NCBI GenBank assembly: GCA_019454045.1
Contig: SKCR01025346.1
Coordinates: 124,001 to 188,000, forward strand
Reading direction: 5' to 3'
DNA from: Zanthoxylum bungeanum
Taxonomy: Eukaryota; Streptophyta; Magnoliopsida; Sapindales; Rutaceae
Length of the DNA: 64,000 nt
The notes under the pieces are model-generated. The model ran no database searches and had not been told where the DNA came from. It worked only from the letters and a program-made list of their open reading frames with translations. Of the stretch, positions 1 through 12,800 are shown one piece after another (the first letter of the stretch is position 1; each line of letters opens with the position of its first letter). A program made the position numbers and the translations under genes.

Positions 1-167
1 GAAAGGTAGTGAATGAAGGAAGACACCAAACCATTACCTAGCCTCAAAATGCCTTTGATTAAACCCTCACTTTATCCACTATAGACACGGTCAATTAAAA
101 CATAAATCCAAACATCACAAGACAATATTTCGGGGCCGATTCTCTATCCCCAGTGGAGTCGCCAGAC
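1..167 (-). mobile_element. Start of an Ogre/Tat-like Ty3 element: primer-binding site and leader
   Basis: Read on the minus strand, an LTR ending in CCCACA (173-168) is followed by three bases and then TGGCGACTCCACTGGGGA (164-147). That is the shape of the primer-binding site in Ogre/Tat-type Ty3 elements. The remaining bases down to 1 look like untranslated leader, and the body of the element lies outside the window. The family call rests on the primer-binding site and the LTR style, not on protein domains. Confidence 0.55.
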
Positions 168-759
168 TGTGGGACACAAGAACTGGGCGACGCATGCTGT
201 CCCGGGCTCGCGGCCCGGTCGGGAGTACGGAGTAGCCACGGGGGACTAAACCGGAGAATAATGGAGTCGCCACCCGGTGTGAACCGGGACAAAGATTTAA
301 GGCCGCACTCACCCCTCGCAAGGGAAGACCTCAAACCGTTGGGTTCGGAATGGTCCCTTACTTATGCCACTTGTAATGAAAGGATTTATATAATAATTTA
401 ATCAGGCTTAAGTAACACTTATTTCTAAGAATATCATGCTTCTAAATTCACATACATACATCAACAAGTTCATCTAAATTTATATGTAACACATATTCGA
501 ATTTGCATACAGCCTATTTGCATGTAATCTATGTCTCAATTTGCATACATAAGGATTATCATACGGCAAGCATACAAGTTAATGACGCATTGGTGGACAC
601 AGAAGCGCAAACAAATAGCATTCTTACTAGCATGCATATTAAGAAAAGATATTTAAGCGCAACAGAAATAGACAACTAGAGAGGTAATACAAATGCATAA
701 CGTAAAAAAGGTAACTATGTGCTAAGATGGACATGTCGTAATGTGATGCAAGAGGATCT

Positions 760-1090
760 GTTTACCGTGGGCGTTCGTGCAGCGTTCGTAGACGCGTTCG
801 AACGGTAAACAGAAGGTTCTCGTTCGAGTAGCGTTCGTAAACGCGTTCGAACGGAAATGAAACAGAATGCTCACGTCGTATGGCGTTTGTGAACGCGTTC
901 GAACGGAAATGAAACAGAATACTCACGTTCGTATGGCGTTCGTTACGCGTTCGAACAGAAATGAAACAGAATGCTCACGTTCGTATGGCGTTCGTGAACG
1001 CGTTCGAACAGAGATGAGACCTGATGCATGATAAGGCAAAATGCATGCGCGTTCGAGTTGCGTTCGTAAACGCGTTCGAACGGGAACAGA
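760..1090. repeat. Tandem array with CGTTCGAACG palindromes
   Basis: About six degenerate units of roughly 55-75 bases, each containing a word like GCGTTCG(T/A)AACGCGTTCGAAC. The core CGTTCGAACG is a perfect palindrome. Related TTCGAA words recur near 3127-3195, at the other end of the same LTR. Confidence 0.8.
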
Positions 1091-1134
1091 CCTGATGCAT
1101 GAAATGGGACGCAATACATAAATGGCAAATAGTA

Positions 1135-1770
1135 CAATGCGAGGCGCGGCGAAGCATCGTGGTAAAGGATTTTAACCTCTTCAATTAGAGGACCTCTCAT
1201 CGCACTTACTAAGCCCATGCGCTCGATCGCATCATGCATACAAACATAAAGACAATCATATCAAACTAAGTATGCCCGATTGAACACATCTTACATCCAA
1301 CCGAACACACATCAACCGGCGCGGCAAAGCATCGTGGTAAAGGGCTTTAACCCCTCCCCATAGGGGATCTTTCATTCCACTTACTAAGCCCATGCGCTCG
1401 ATTGAATCATGCATACAAAGAATAAACACAATCATATCAAACTTAGTATGCCCGATTGAACGTATCTTGCATTCAACCGAACACACATCAACCGGCGCGG
1501 CAAAGCATCGTGGTAAAGGCTTTAACCCCTCCCCATAGGGGATCTTTCATTCCACTTACTAAGCCCATGCGCTCGATTGAGTCATGCATACAAAGATTAA
1601 ACACAATAATATCAAACTAGTATGCCCGATTGAACGTATCTTGCATTCAACCGACACACATCAACCGGCGCGGCAAAGCATCGTGGTAAAGGGCTTTAAC
1701 CCCTCCCCATAGGGGATCTTTCATTCCACTTACTAAGCCCATGCGCTCGATTGAATCATGCATAAATAAG
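1135..1770. repeat. Tandem array, period about 176 bases, 3.5 copies
   Basis: The unit begins near GGCGCGGCAAAGCATCGTGG at about 1141, 1318, 1494 and 1670 and includes a short inverted stretch (ACCCCTCCCCATAGGGG). The second to fourth copies are very similar; the first is more diverged. It lies inside the Ogre-like LTR. No reading frame is conserved through the units. Confidence 0.85.
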
Positions 1771-3439
1771 CAACATACAGAATTCAAGTGACGAAAAATA
1801 AAACCAAAGCAACACAAAACAAAAGAGGGTGCCGTTTACTCAAGCGGTACGTGGAGTTGTGTCCCGAGTACAGATCATATTACCGTCCATTCGGAATCGG
1901 CTATGAAATTTATGTCCGGGTTTCCATCCGATATACCGCGAGAGTTGACACATCTCTCATTTTATTCCACAGCCACAACATACAACATCTCATAATTCAT
2001 GCATATTTATCTACTCAAGGGCCACAACATGCATTTCAACATGACAATCATGCAAGCAATATTTAATAAATAATACAAAAAAATGAGTGTGAAAGATACC
2101 CTCAGGTCTAACCTTTTTGCCAACTTTCAGGCTTGCGTTTCACGGACGTCGGAAGGGTACAGCTCCTCAACTTCTCTGGTTCACTGGTTTAGCGTCCTAG
2201 CTCACTGCTTTGCTGTTTTGCTTGCTGTTTGGACTCCGTTCTGCTACTGTTCGGCCTCTGTTTTGCTGCTCACTGTTCAGGTCACCTGTTTTGACGTTTC
2301 AACGGACTGTTCCGAGTTTTTGTGTGGGTTTTTAGTGTAGTCTTGTGTGATTATTTTAAGGATTATGAATGCAGTTTTTTATGTTATTACTTTAAGGTTT
2401 TTAGGGAATGTTTTAAGTGTATTTTGCTGCTGTTTTAGGGGTTAAATTACTGTTGTTTGGGCGTGATTTAGGGACTGGTTGGGTCAGTTTCGGTTTGTGT
2501 AAGTGGGCTACGGATTGAACTGTTTGGAGATGGTATTGTGCGGCAATGGGAGAGTTTGGAGGTCTCTTGGGCGTGCAGAGAAGGCTTGGAGGAGTGTCTT
2601 AGGCGTGATTTGAGAGATATGTGTGCTTCGGTTATTGAAGGAGGTGTAGGAGAGAAATTTTTTTTACTTCTTTATGCTATTACCGTGAATGAATTGTGTG
2701 AAGGAGAGGATGGCTTTGGTTGGGGGTTGTTTATATAGAGAAGGGTTAGGGCTTCACCTTGTCTCACAAGGAAGGGATTTGGTGCATTAAAGGGAGGATT
2801 TGATTTGGTTGAGCAAGGAAGTCAAAGATTGAGGGGGGACAAATCTTGGCTAGAATAGGAAGTCAATATCTTTAATTTGTTATGATTGATTTTAATTAGG
2901 CATGACATCTTTTTAATTTAGTATGTGATTTGTTTAGTTAGGAAGTTAATATATTTGATTTATCTTCATTAGGTATGATTATATTTTGTGTTTTATTTAA
3001 TTGGTTAATGGTTTAAATATTTTATTTAATATTTAATGTTTAATTTAATTAAATTGGGATGTGTTTTATGGGCTTTGGGGAGCTAATTGGGCTGGGTGCG
3101 AGGGTAGCAGCAAAACCAGAAACACCGACGCCGTTCGAACGCCAATTCGAACGCCACACGAACGTCCGCAATCTGCCTGACGTTCGAACGACGAAGTAAC
3201 GAACGCAGCAATAACGAAGACAGTGAGCTTGTGAAATAACTTGATGACGTACTTATTTCGGATTTCCCCTTCCGACCTCCGTTTCCCGCAATATCCTTAG
3301 CTAAAAAGGTAGTGCCTCCAACTGAGACTCATCATCGGGTTTCACATGCGAAAATGAAATGCCTACAGTCGCCACCACATTTGATGGGACTTGACAGTGT
3401 GTTGACTTTGAACAATCCTATCAAAGTTATGCAATGTAT

Positions 3440-3870
3440 TTCACTTACCTGGCTCGGCTGCTTCCCGAGCTGAGTTGGTGCTTGCAGCGGACCTCGATCC
3501 TGGGAAGCGTCCCGATAATTGCAACCGACAACGGGGGCACCTGACCCTGGGGCACTCGACCCAATATCGTTGACTATAGGGACCTCGCCCTCGAACTGAT
3601 GATGTAGTGGGTACCTCGACCCTGGGACCTCGACCCGGAACTAAAACTGACAACGGCGGCACCTCGACCAAACACCGCTGACTATAGGGACCTCGCCCTC
3701 GAACTGATGATGTAGTGGGTACCTCGACCCTGGGCACCTCGACCCGGAACTACAACTGACAACGGGGGCACCTCGACCCAACACCGCTGACTATAGGGAC
3801 CTCGCCCTCGAACTGTCATGATATGGGCTTCGCCCCCAAGCTGATATGGGCCTCGCCCCTTGGGACTCAT
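3440..3870 (-). repeat. Tandem repeats between a Ty3 pol end and its LTR
   Basis: About three to four imperfect copies of a unit of roughly 110-120 bases, recognisable by the words CTATAGGGACCTCGCCCTCG and CAACGGGGGCACCTCGACC. On the minus strand they sit between the pol terminus (4062) and the putative LTR start (3367). They are open on the minus strand only because the unit lacks stops; I see no domain in the translation. Ogre-type elements are known for minisatellites in their 3' untranslated region, which fits. Confidence 0.75.
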
Positions 3871-4061
3871 CCCAAAACTGAAATTGTGCTGACGCTGCTT
3901 GGCTCATTTCTGCCGCTTTCTCCTTTCTTCAAACCTGCGAACACAAAACGAAAACAAACACAAAGAGAATGTAATGTTACGTGTATGCATGAATGATTTT
4001 CTTGTTCCGTTGGGTTAGGTCTTCTGCTAATTCTCGTGGTGACTGCTCGGTCTTCTCTCCC

Positions 4062-4200
4062 TCAGGCAAAGTATTGCTTCAATCTGTCTACGTTGATCGG
4101 CTCGGTGAACTCGTTCCCCTCCAAGTCTGATAGCTTCACTACTCCATTTCCCATTACCTTCTGCACTATGTATGGCACCTTAGACTTGGTCACATTAACC
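4062..4200 (-). pseudogene. C-terminal fragment of a Ty3 pol polyprotein
   Basis: A minus-strand frame of about 45 codons ends with a stop at 4062-4064. It contains a VVKLSDLEGNEF-type stretch followed by PINVDRLKQYF, the kind of sequence found at the C-terminal end of plant Ty3 integrase/pol polyproteins. All upstream domains are missing: the fragment stops abruptly at about 4200, where the copia element begins. With the LTR at 168-3367 it would give the order pol, repeats, LTR on the minus strand. Ogre/Tat membership is inferred from that context. Confidence 0.6.
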
Positions 4201-4206
4201 TTGACC

Positions 4207-6802
4207 AGATAGATAGACTAATTAAGAACGGAGTTTTAAATCAGTTAAAACTTGGTACTTTACCTGTCTTCGAAACTTGTCTAGAAGGCAAAATGACCAA
4301 GAGACCTTTTACTGGAAAAGGGATAAGAGCCAAAGAAACACTTTAGCTAATACATTCGGACGTTTGCGGACCGATAAATGTAAAAGCCCGAGGTGGTTTT
4401 GAATACTTCGTCACTTTCATTGACGATTATTCCAGATTTTGGTATGTTTACCTAATGCAGCACAAGTCAGATACATTTGAAAGGTTCAAAGAGTATCGTG
4501 CTGAGATTGAGAACCAGTTAGGTAAAAGCATCAAAATTCTACGATCAGATCGTGGTGGAGAATACCTTTATAGAGATTTCGAGGAATTCTTAGTTGAGCA
4601 TGGAATTATTTCACAGCTCACAGCACCTGGAACACCAAAACAAAATGATGTTGCAGGAAGGAGAAATCGCACCCTACTAGACATGATGAGATCAATGTTT
4701 CGTTAGAGCACTTTACCCAGTTCATTCTGGGGGTATGCATTGCAAACTGCAATGTATATCCTGAATGTAGTTCCTTCTAAGTCTGTTTCTAAGACTCCCT
4801 TAGAGTTGTGGAATGGTCGTAAAGTTAGTTTGCGATATTTCCGCATATGGGGGTGTCCGGCACATGTGCTAAAGAATAAGACTACTAAGTTGGAACCAGG
4901 TTCACAGGTGTGCCTATTTGTAGGTTATCCTAAGGAAACTAGAGGTGGATTCTTTTATAGTCCAGAAGATAATAAAATATTTATGTCGACAACTGTTACA
5001 TTCCTTGATGAAGACTATATGAGAGAGTTCAAACCTCGAAGTAAAGTATTACTTGAGGAGTTACTTGCCGGTATGACCAATACACCATTGTCAATTATTG
5101 ACAAAGACATTACACCTTCAACACCTGAAAGTCATATGAAAGTTTATCAGGATACCATACCACCTAGACGTAGTGGGAGGGTTGTAAGACAACCTGAACG
5201 CTATTTAGGAAATGGTGTGGTGCAAGTTGTTGCATCTTGTGATGGTATAGATGATCCATTGACCTATCGTAGTGCAATGGATGATACTGATAAAGAATAA
5301 TGGCTCAAAGCCATGAACCTTAAGATGGAGTCCATATACTCTAACTCAGTCTAGGAACTTATGGACCAACCTAATGGAGTAAAACCCATAGGTTGCAAGT
5401 GGATCTACAAGAGAAAAAAAGGAATAGATGGGAAAGTACAGACTTTCAAGGCTAGGCTAGTGGCAAATGGTTATACCCAAAAACATGGAGTTGACTATGA
5501 AGAAACTCTCTCGCCAGTAGCCATGCTTAAATCCATCAGGATTCTTCTTTCCATTGCCGCATATTATGACTATGAGATTTTGCAAATGGACGTCAAGACT
5601 GCATTCTTAAATGGCAATCTTGATGAGAGTATCTATATGGTACAACCAGAGGGGTTCATTACACAAGGTCAAAAGCAAAAAGTTTTCAAGTTGTAAAGGT
5701 CCATTAATGGACTTAAGCAAGCATCTAGATCTTGGAACATAAAGTTTGATACTACGTTCAAGTCTTATAAATTTGAGCAGAACATCGATGAGCCTTGTGT
5801 CTACAAGCGTATCATTGATGGGAAATTGGTTTTCCTTGTGTTATACGTCGATGATATTTTACTCATTGGGAATGATGTAAAGATTTATCAGATGTGAAAA
5901 TCTAGCTAGCTAACCAATTCCAAATGAAAGATTTGGGAGAGGCAAGTTATGTGTTTGGGATCCAGATCATTTGGGATCGCAAGAAACGACTGTTAGCAAT
6001 GTCTCAAGCAACCTATATCGATAAGATTCTTGTGCGATTTGGTATGCATAATTCCAAGAAATGTAATTTACCTTTCAGGCATGGAATTCATTTGTCTAAG
6101 GAACAGTCTCCTAAGACACCTCAAGGAGTTGAGGAGATGAGACATATACCATTTGCTTCAGCAGTTGGAAGTCTTATGTATGATATGTTATGCACGAGAT
6201 CGGACATCTGTTTTGCAGTGGGAGTAGTCAGTAGGTTTCAATCCAACCCAGGATTAGATCATTGGGTAGCAGTGAAACATATTCTCAAGTATCTTCGGAG
6301 AACGAGAAATTATATGCTTGTGTATACAAGTCAGGATATGATTCTGAGCGGATATACTGACTCTGATTTTCAGACGGATGTCAATTCTAGGAAATGAACA
6401 TCTGGATTAGTGTTCACCCTAGGTGGTGGAGCTATAGTATGGAGGAGCATAAAGCAATCTTGTATTGCTGACTCCACCATGGAGGCTGAATATGTAACAG
6501 CTTGTGAAGCGGCTAAGGAAGCAGTCTGGCTCCGTAAGTTCTTGGCAGATTTGGAAGTTGTTCCAGATATGGATAAACCACTCACACTTTATTGCGATAA
6601 TAGTGGTGCAGTGGCAAACTCCAAAGAACCAATAAGCCACAAGATGGGTAAGCATATTGAGAGGAAATATCACCTCATCATGGAGATAGTGCAGAGAGGA
6701 GATGTCACAATCTCACAGATTCCATCCGCAGACAACCTGGCTGATCCGTTTACAAAGACCTTATCGGCTAAAGTGTTTGAAGGTCACCTAAAGGGTTTAT
6801 GA
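4207..6802 (+). pseudogene. Ty1-copia pol: integrase, reverse transcriptase and RNase H relic
   Basis: Domains in order: the end of the integrase zinc region (about 4207-4320), the integrase core (HSDVCGP near 4355, then DRGGEY near 4548), reverse transcriptase (FKARLVANGYTQ near 5448, LYVDDILLIG near 5845), and RNase H (GYTDSDFQ near 6350, ADPFTKTL near 6740). Damage includes in-frame stops near 4704, 5298, 5694 and 6395 and a frameshift near 5890. The integrase catalytic Glu, normally in a VAERRNRT-type motif, is Gly here (VAGRRNRT near 4650). The order integrase before reverse transcriptase fixes the superfamily as copia; a Tork-like lineage is my impression only. It cannot encode an active polyprotein. 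Confidence 0.9.
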
Positions 6803-6843
6803 TTACATGACATGTCACATTTGCTCTAGTCCAAGTGGGAGAT

Positions 6844-7268
6844 TGTTGGGATTTATGTCCTAGAGATTCATGTATTGTAAATGGAATTGATTATTGTAAT
6901 AATAATAAATGCATTATTCATTTTATCAAAGTTGTTTGATTTATATCGCATATTGTCCAATTGTCTTGTTTACCTTGATTACTATTGTACCTCCAAACTT
7001 AGTGTATGTTTGATGCACAAGAGGATTTAAGCCTGAAGTTAGTAATCCAAATAGTCCATAGAGAGCAAACAAATATGGTACTTTATTTGTGGTTTATCTA
7101 TAGATGCGGTCCATTCTATACTTGTATGACGACCTTGATCCGGGATCGTTCATGTAGTGACATGGGAATGGAGGCACCTTGTATGATGAGATCATATAGG
7201 ATTGGACTCAGATAAATATGAATTTATTTTAATATTCGTTAACCGAAGAAATTCATTTTATCTAATAG
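6844..7268 (+). mobile_element. Copia 3' LTR, first part
   Basis: Starts TGTTGGGATT directly after the polypurine tract. It is interrupted at 7268 by the nested element, whose target duplication is AATAG (7264-7268 and 16688-16692). The sequence continues at 16693. Confidence 0.85.
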
Positions 7269-9877
7269 TGTTGGGGTTGGTGCTCAGAGCGCCAATCCAC
7301 ATCGTATTTATGTCTGATTCATGAATACGATCAATTCATTTTTCATAATATTACTTATTTATGGTTGCACCTCTTGTTTTTCTAAACGTATTCGATCTGA
7401 TTACGAATAGATTGAAACTAAATGTGGTTTAGTGATATGTATATATTAGACAAAGGCCCGATAATATATAATACAATACACAGTTACAAAGGTAGTTTGT
7501 AATTGACATTGGAAGTGTCACTGCTAAATGTATATTATCAAATATAGTTCCTGGTCAAGATTTACTAACACGGGTCGGTTAGTCAAATCGGCTGAGACCA
7601 GTACATGTCGTATATCGAGACTTGGTCCGATGGTTTATCCCAATGAACCATGAGTTTTGGGAGACTCGTATAGACGTGTAGGTGTTTATATTGGATAAAC
7701 ACTTAATGACTCACCGAATATTCTTAGTAAATGGTACACCAACGTCAATAAAAATCTTCTCGGGTTGAGTAGCATAGTGGTCTTTCGACTTGAGATACCA
7801 CTGTGGATGTATGAGACATCCTCCATACTTAGATGGCAGTCACGTCACCGATCAATTTAGATCGGACCTCCGCCTGTTCGTTGGGTGTGGATCGATCCTC
7901 AGGATATCCTGTGTGTATCAAGATAGGATCCGTCTATTCTGTGTACAGAGCATATGTAGTCCATATATGATTAGCAATCAGTTACATCTATGGCCATAGT
8001 ATACTTCGGAAGTGAGTTCAGAATGTTATTTATAGATTGCTAATAGAATCTTCGACGGGATAATACCTATAGAGATTTGACGTTTACATCTATATCTCTG
8101 GGATTATCCGGATACCTGTGACAGAGGTATTATACGTATGCAATGACCTCGACCTGTATGATTCAGCTAGTTTATCTGTCGTCGTCATAATTTACGGATG
8201 GGTAAATTATGGACACGAAATTTGATTTTGTGACGGATAAACCTGAATCTAGAAAGTCTCACTAATGAAATATACTCGTAGAGCACTAGGGCGACTTTTA
8301 TAAATAATGGTGATTATTTATAAATCGTTTAAATGTTAAACGAAAAATACATGCAAACGGGCCGAACCGTCATTTCCTAATTAATGTGTATTTGTATTTA
8401 ATATATGATATTATTAAATACACATTAATAAATTGTCAAATAAATGTATTTGACATATATCATTTATATATGTATTTGAGATATTTAAAGTAAATATGAT
8501 ACATATATTTGAGATATTTGTAATTAATTAATTAATTAATTAATTGTTAAATAATTAATATAATTAAAATATAAATATCTTACCAAATGATAAAGTTAGG
8601 AAATGATTATAAGTGTAAATTGTTGACTTTACATTAAAGGAAAAGGTTGTCAAAATGGTTTTGTCTTCTTAAGATTTTTTGTTTAAATTGTTTGAAAAAT
8701 GAAAATATATTTTTCCTTTATTTTTTGCTAATTTCGGCCAACACCCTAAATAAATATAATTGTTATATTTTTGAGTTGCTTTATTTGACTTTAAGAAAAT
8801 CATTAAATGGTTTGATGATGATTAAAGCAAGTTGATAAAGTAAACTTTAAATGAAATAAAAATATCAAGATATTTGTATATACTACACCAATTTCGGCCA
8901 AGGCTTATTTTGTGGAGTATATATATTGTTTTGTTTCATTTTTTAGGCTTTAACAAGTTCATAAGACACAAATGAAACACAAAATAAGTTGAGAGAAAAG
9001 CTTGAAGGCTAAAGGAAAAAGACTTGGAAAATCTTGGTTTTGTAAGTTTTTTCTTCAAAGTCTTCAACATGAAAATTGTTTCTAACATGCTTGGCATCAT
9101 TTTGTGTTGCTTTGATGTTCTCTCTACTCTTATAGTTTGTGTTTAATTTGTTGTGAACTTGAATGAGAGATGTGTGCATATAAGTAAGCTTGAAATGGTT
9201 TCTAAGGCTTACTTTTGATTCTTTGGAAATCAAGTTGCCATTCTAGAGTTTTTGAGCCACTCCTTGGTGACCTAGAATTGTTCTAGAGTTATTTCAAAGT
9301 GGTGAGGCTTGTTTGGTGAAGTATTGAATGAATTAAAGTGTTGGATTTTAAAGATTTGGTAAAATTACTCAATTTGATGAAATTGAAAGATTAGGGTTCT
9401 TAAACCACTCCAATTTGGGGCTTTTCATATATGTGATGTATTATGGAGTGTATATGATGCATGTAAAATTTTAGGTTGATTGGATTTGATCTTGGCATGT
9501 TTTGAACTAAAGGGACCAAATTGCAATTAATTGAAAATTTTGGGTGGCTCACGACATTACACCAAAAATTGGAGATTTGTGTGAAATCTGATTTTGATGC
9601 ATTAGATGTGTTGAAAAATATTTTAGAAATGATTTAGAATCATCCAAAATTATATTTGACAATTTTTGGACTAAAATGATCAATTTACAAAGTTTTGGGG
9701 TGATTTAGTAATTACCAAGAAATTTGATTTCTTGTGTAATTTTTCAGAATTTGATAATTGGGTAATTAAATAGATAAGTTTATTTAATTGATCCAAGAAA
9801 AATTTTGAAATCAGAAAATATTTTGATTTTCCGCGTTTCAGTTGCGTTACCGATATTCTCCCTTAAAACCTCCATCA
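7269..9877 (+). repeat. 5' LTR of the LARD-like element
   Basis: Begins TGTTGGGG and ends CTCCATCA, four bases before the tRNA-Met primer-binding site. It contains an AATT microsatellite near 8521-8546. It has no coding potential; small open frames near 7790 and 8647 recur in the 3' LTR and are chance. Confidence 0.92.
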
Positions 9878-12800
9878 AAATGGTATCAGAGCTTGTCTGA
9901 TTCTTGGCCCCTAATATGATTAGCCCTTTAAATCTAATGTTTGTTATTGTCTTTGCTTGATACATGCATGCTTTAATTTAATTTGATTAAATTTGAAGTG
10001 TATGACACTTTATGGAATATCCCCGCTTACTAAGGTTTTAAAGTAACTCGTATTTTGAATACTTGTTTCTTGGTTCGCCTTGTCAATATGGTTTATGAAT
10101 ATTTTTCCGTGACTACATCGAGACCGTGCCTCTGCTTTGAGGGTGTAGCCGATAGAGATTTATTTATGTCGGATGTATATTAGATACTAGATAAATTCAA
10201 GCAAAAGCGGAATCCTGAACGTGCCCTAGCTGTCAGGGTTACGCAAGTAGCTTGAGTTTATCATTGACGAGTTTAACCTTGGTACGTCTCCTTCTGGGCC
10301 TGCTTTAGCAGTCACAATAAGAAACGACCAGGACCGGAAACCCAGGAGTCACTATTGAGTGATTGACAAATGAGTTGTCTACCTGATGAATATATGTAGG
10401 CGAGACCGTGCCTCTACTGTCAGTCGAAATATATTCATGGGGTCCACTTCCCATTATGGAATTCGATTTAATTATTGAATTCTCATTTTTCGTTGGGGAT
10501 TACGGTATTACGTAAAATAATGGGAGGCACTGCTAAGTTTAAAATATTCCATTACTTAGGCAGTGTGTATTATTATGGAAATAGCCGCTTGTTCGTTTCC
10601 TTATTCTATTGTTTATATAGAATTGAACTTTTATTCACTACACACATATTTAGATATGTTATCTGACTTGACTCTTGGTTGCATTTATTCTAGAATAGGT
10701 TCTAGATACTATTAGAGTAGGATTTTTTAGATTGATCTAAACCATCGGGAACTGTTGTTCCGTTTTTCCTGAAAAATCAAGATGGTTAGTGACTTAGTTT
10801 CTAAGTCATGACATATAATCTAGATATATATCCCTTTTAGGATATTATTTTGTAGAGAGAATAGTTTCTTGTGCAGTAAGAATTGACACGAATAGGTTCA
10901 TGTCTCGAGATTCTTGACTGGCATTAAGAAAGTCTCATTAGGTATTTGTTTATCTAGTAATGACGTTTCTTAGCTTTAATGACCTTTAGAGGCAATGTGT
11001 CTGACACAATTTGCTAATCAGTTATTTACAATTGTTGTGAATAGTTGAATGCAAATAGTAAAGCTAAAGAAAGGAGATGCGTATAGTTGTGTATAGAAAA
11101 TATCGATTTTCACAATACTACAACTATAGGTATTGGATACTAGATCTCTCGTCTAGTTATTTAAAATAATAGTTAATGATTGTTTTGATATTTGATATCG
11201 GAACTTGGGACTATTGGATAGTTACTTGTTATTTATAAACAATTGTTATATATTTTAAATATAACTAGTAGTGTCATTGACGTAGAGATAAACATTAAGA
11301 AAAATTATTCGGTAAAGTAAATAATTTAGAACGGTGCTTTATGAGATTTTATCACTTAAGCATTGGATGTTTATTCTGTATGGTAAATGATGGTTTGATA
11401 TGAGATCACACAACATATCCTTATCCATTTAATGAATATTGTATTCGGGAAAGTGATTAAAATCTCGTTTAACCAATGATTTGTCATTGGACCACCAGAT
11501 TTATTAAACTGATACATTAGATGTATGTGGTTTAATGAATTGTAATTGCTTAAGGTAGTTTTCTTTACTTCGTAACTTAGTTTATGAATTGTCATAACTT
11601 AGTTACGTGTTTCTGAGGGAACACATATTGAACGTCTTGAAAGTATCAAGAACTTTCAATATGTTCTGATGAAACGTAGATTGAACATTTTTTACTTGTT
11701 CAAATATATTCAATCTGAAGTTTTTTAAGAACTCTATCCTTAAAATTCATTACATGTCTTTGAACTGTTCAAAGATCTTTGATACGATCAAACAAATGAA
11801 TTTAAAGCAATTAGTTCTAAGGTTATTCAGTGAATATGATTCTTATTTAATATTATTCTTCCACGATTCCATCTTGATGGAATTGAGTAGTGTGAGCAGT
11901 CGAATCTTATATGATTTGATTCGTTTGATATTGAATGTTACCGAATTAGTTTCAATACTCTTGGGGATATGCTCCAGTAACACTAGTTCACCCTTTTAAT
12001 TTAGGTTCCATTAATTTCTACAAGTACATATATGATATGTATAGGTAGAAAATCTGAATCTTGAAAAATTTGAGATTTGAATCTTTCTTTTATATAATAG
12101 TTATATAATGGAAATTACTTACACCTCGGAGGTATAAGTAAAAGTTTATCGTTTATTCTGTTTAATAGAATATTATTTTCTATCTGATAGAATATCTTTC
12201 CTACGATCCTAAGTAATAAAATTGTTTTATTACTTGGTGTGTAACATCGGATGTTAACAATTGTAGAAAAGACTTGACTTATTGAAGTCAAATTTGAGAA
12301 TGATAAATTATAAATGGAACTATGTAATTAATAAGATGAAACAACCCTTATACATCTTCTATATAAGTCTAATAGGATATCAGAATCATTTACGAGTATT
12401 TGATACTTAATGGTTCTATTGTTTTCTTACCGAAGAAAATTATCCTATAACTTATAATGGAAGCGATATTTGATATCGATTCTGGAAGTTCACTATTGAA
12501 CCATATATCTAAGATTGTTCGTAGCTTACTACGATCAAGTTTTGAATTTGATTAAGCTTTAATTGTGAATTAGTTCATGATATGTGCTAATTGTTTGCGC
12601 AGCAAAAGCAGTGTGAGCTTATTAAAGGTTTGACCTTTATAGTATGACAGTGAGAAAAGTTATACTCAGCAATCTATTGTAGATTCTGAGAAAACTTATC
12701 TCTAGTCACACTAATTGAACAATTAAAGATATATTGGTTAATGTTGATATTAAACTGTACATTTTAGCTAAAGAATGCAAAATGGCGTTTTTTGAATGAC

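Larger units (their letters stand above)
168..3367 (-). mobile_element. Long LTR (about 3.2 kb) of an Ogre/Tat-like Ty3 element
   Basis: On the minus strand the probable LTR starts with TGTAGGC at 3367, just after the purine-rich stretch TGTGGTGGCGAC, and ends with CA at 168 before the primer-binding site. It contains two tandem arrays (about 760-1090 and 1135-1770) and a second GGTGGCGACTCC word near 265 that echoes the primer-binding site. I recall similar repeats of this word near the end of Ogre LTRs. No protein-coding frame is convincing in it; the short open frames here come from repeats. The end is well marked; the start is inferred from the terminal TG and its purine-rich neighbour. 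Confidence 0.5.

Noticed and set aside
3441..3870. Minus-strand frames with RGPYSQRCWVEVP-like repeats
   Set aside because: They are translations of a tandem array in the 3' region of an Ogre-like element.
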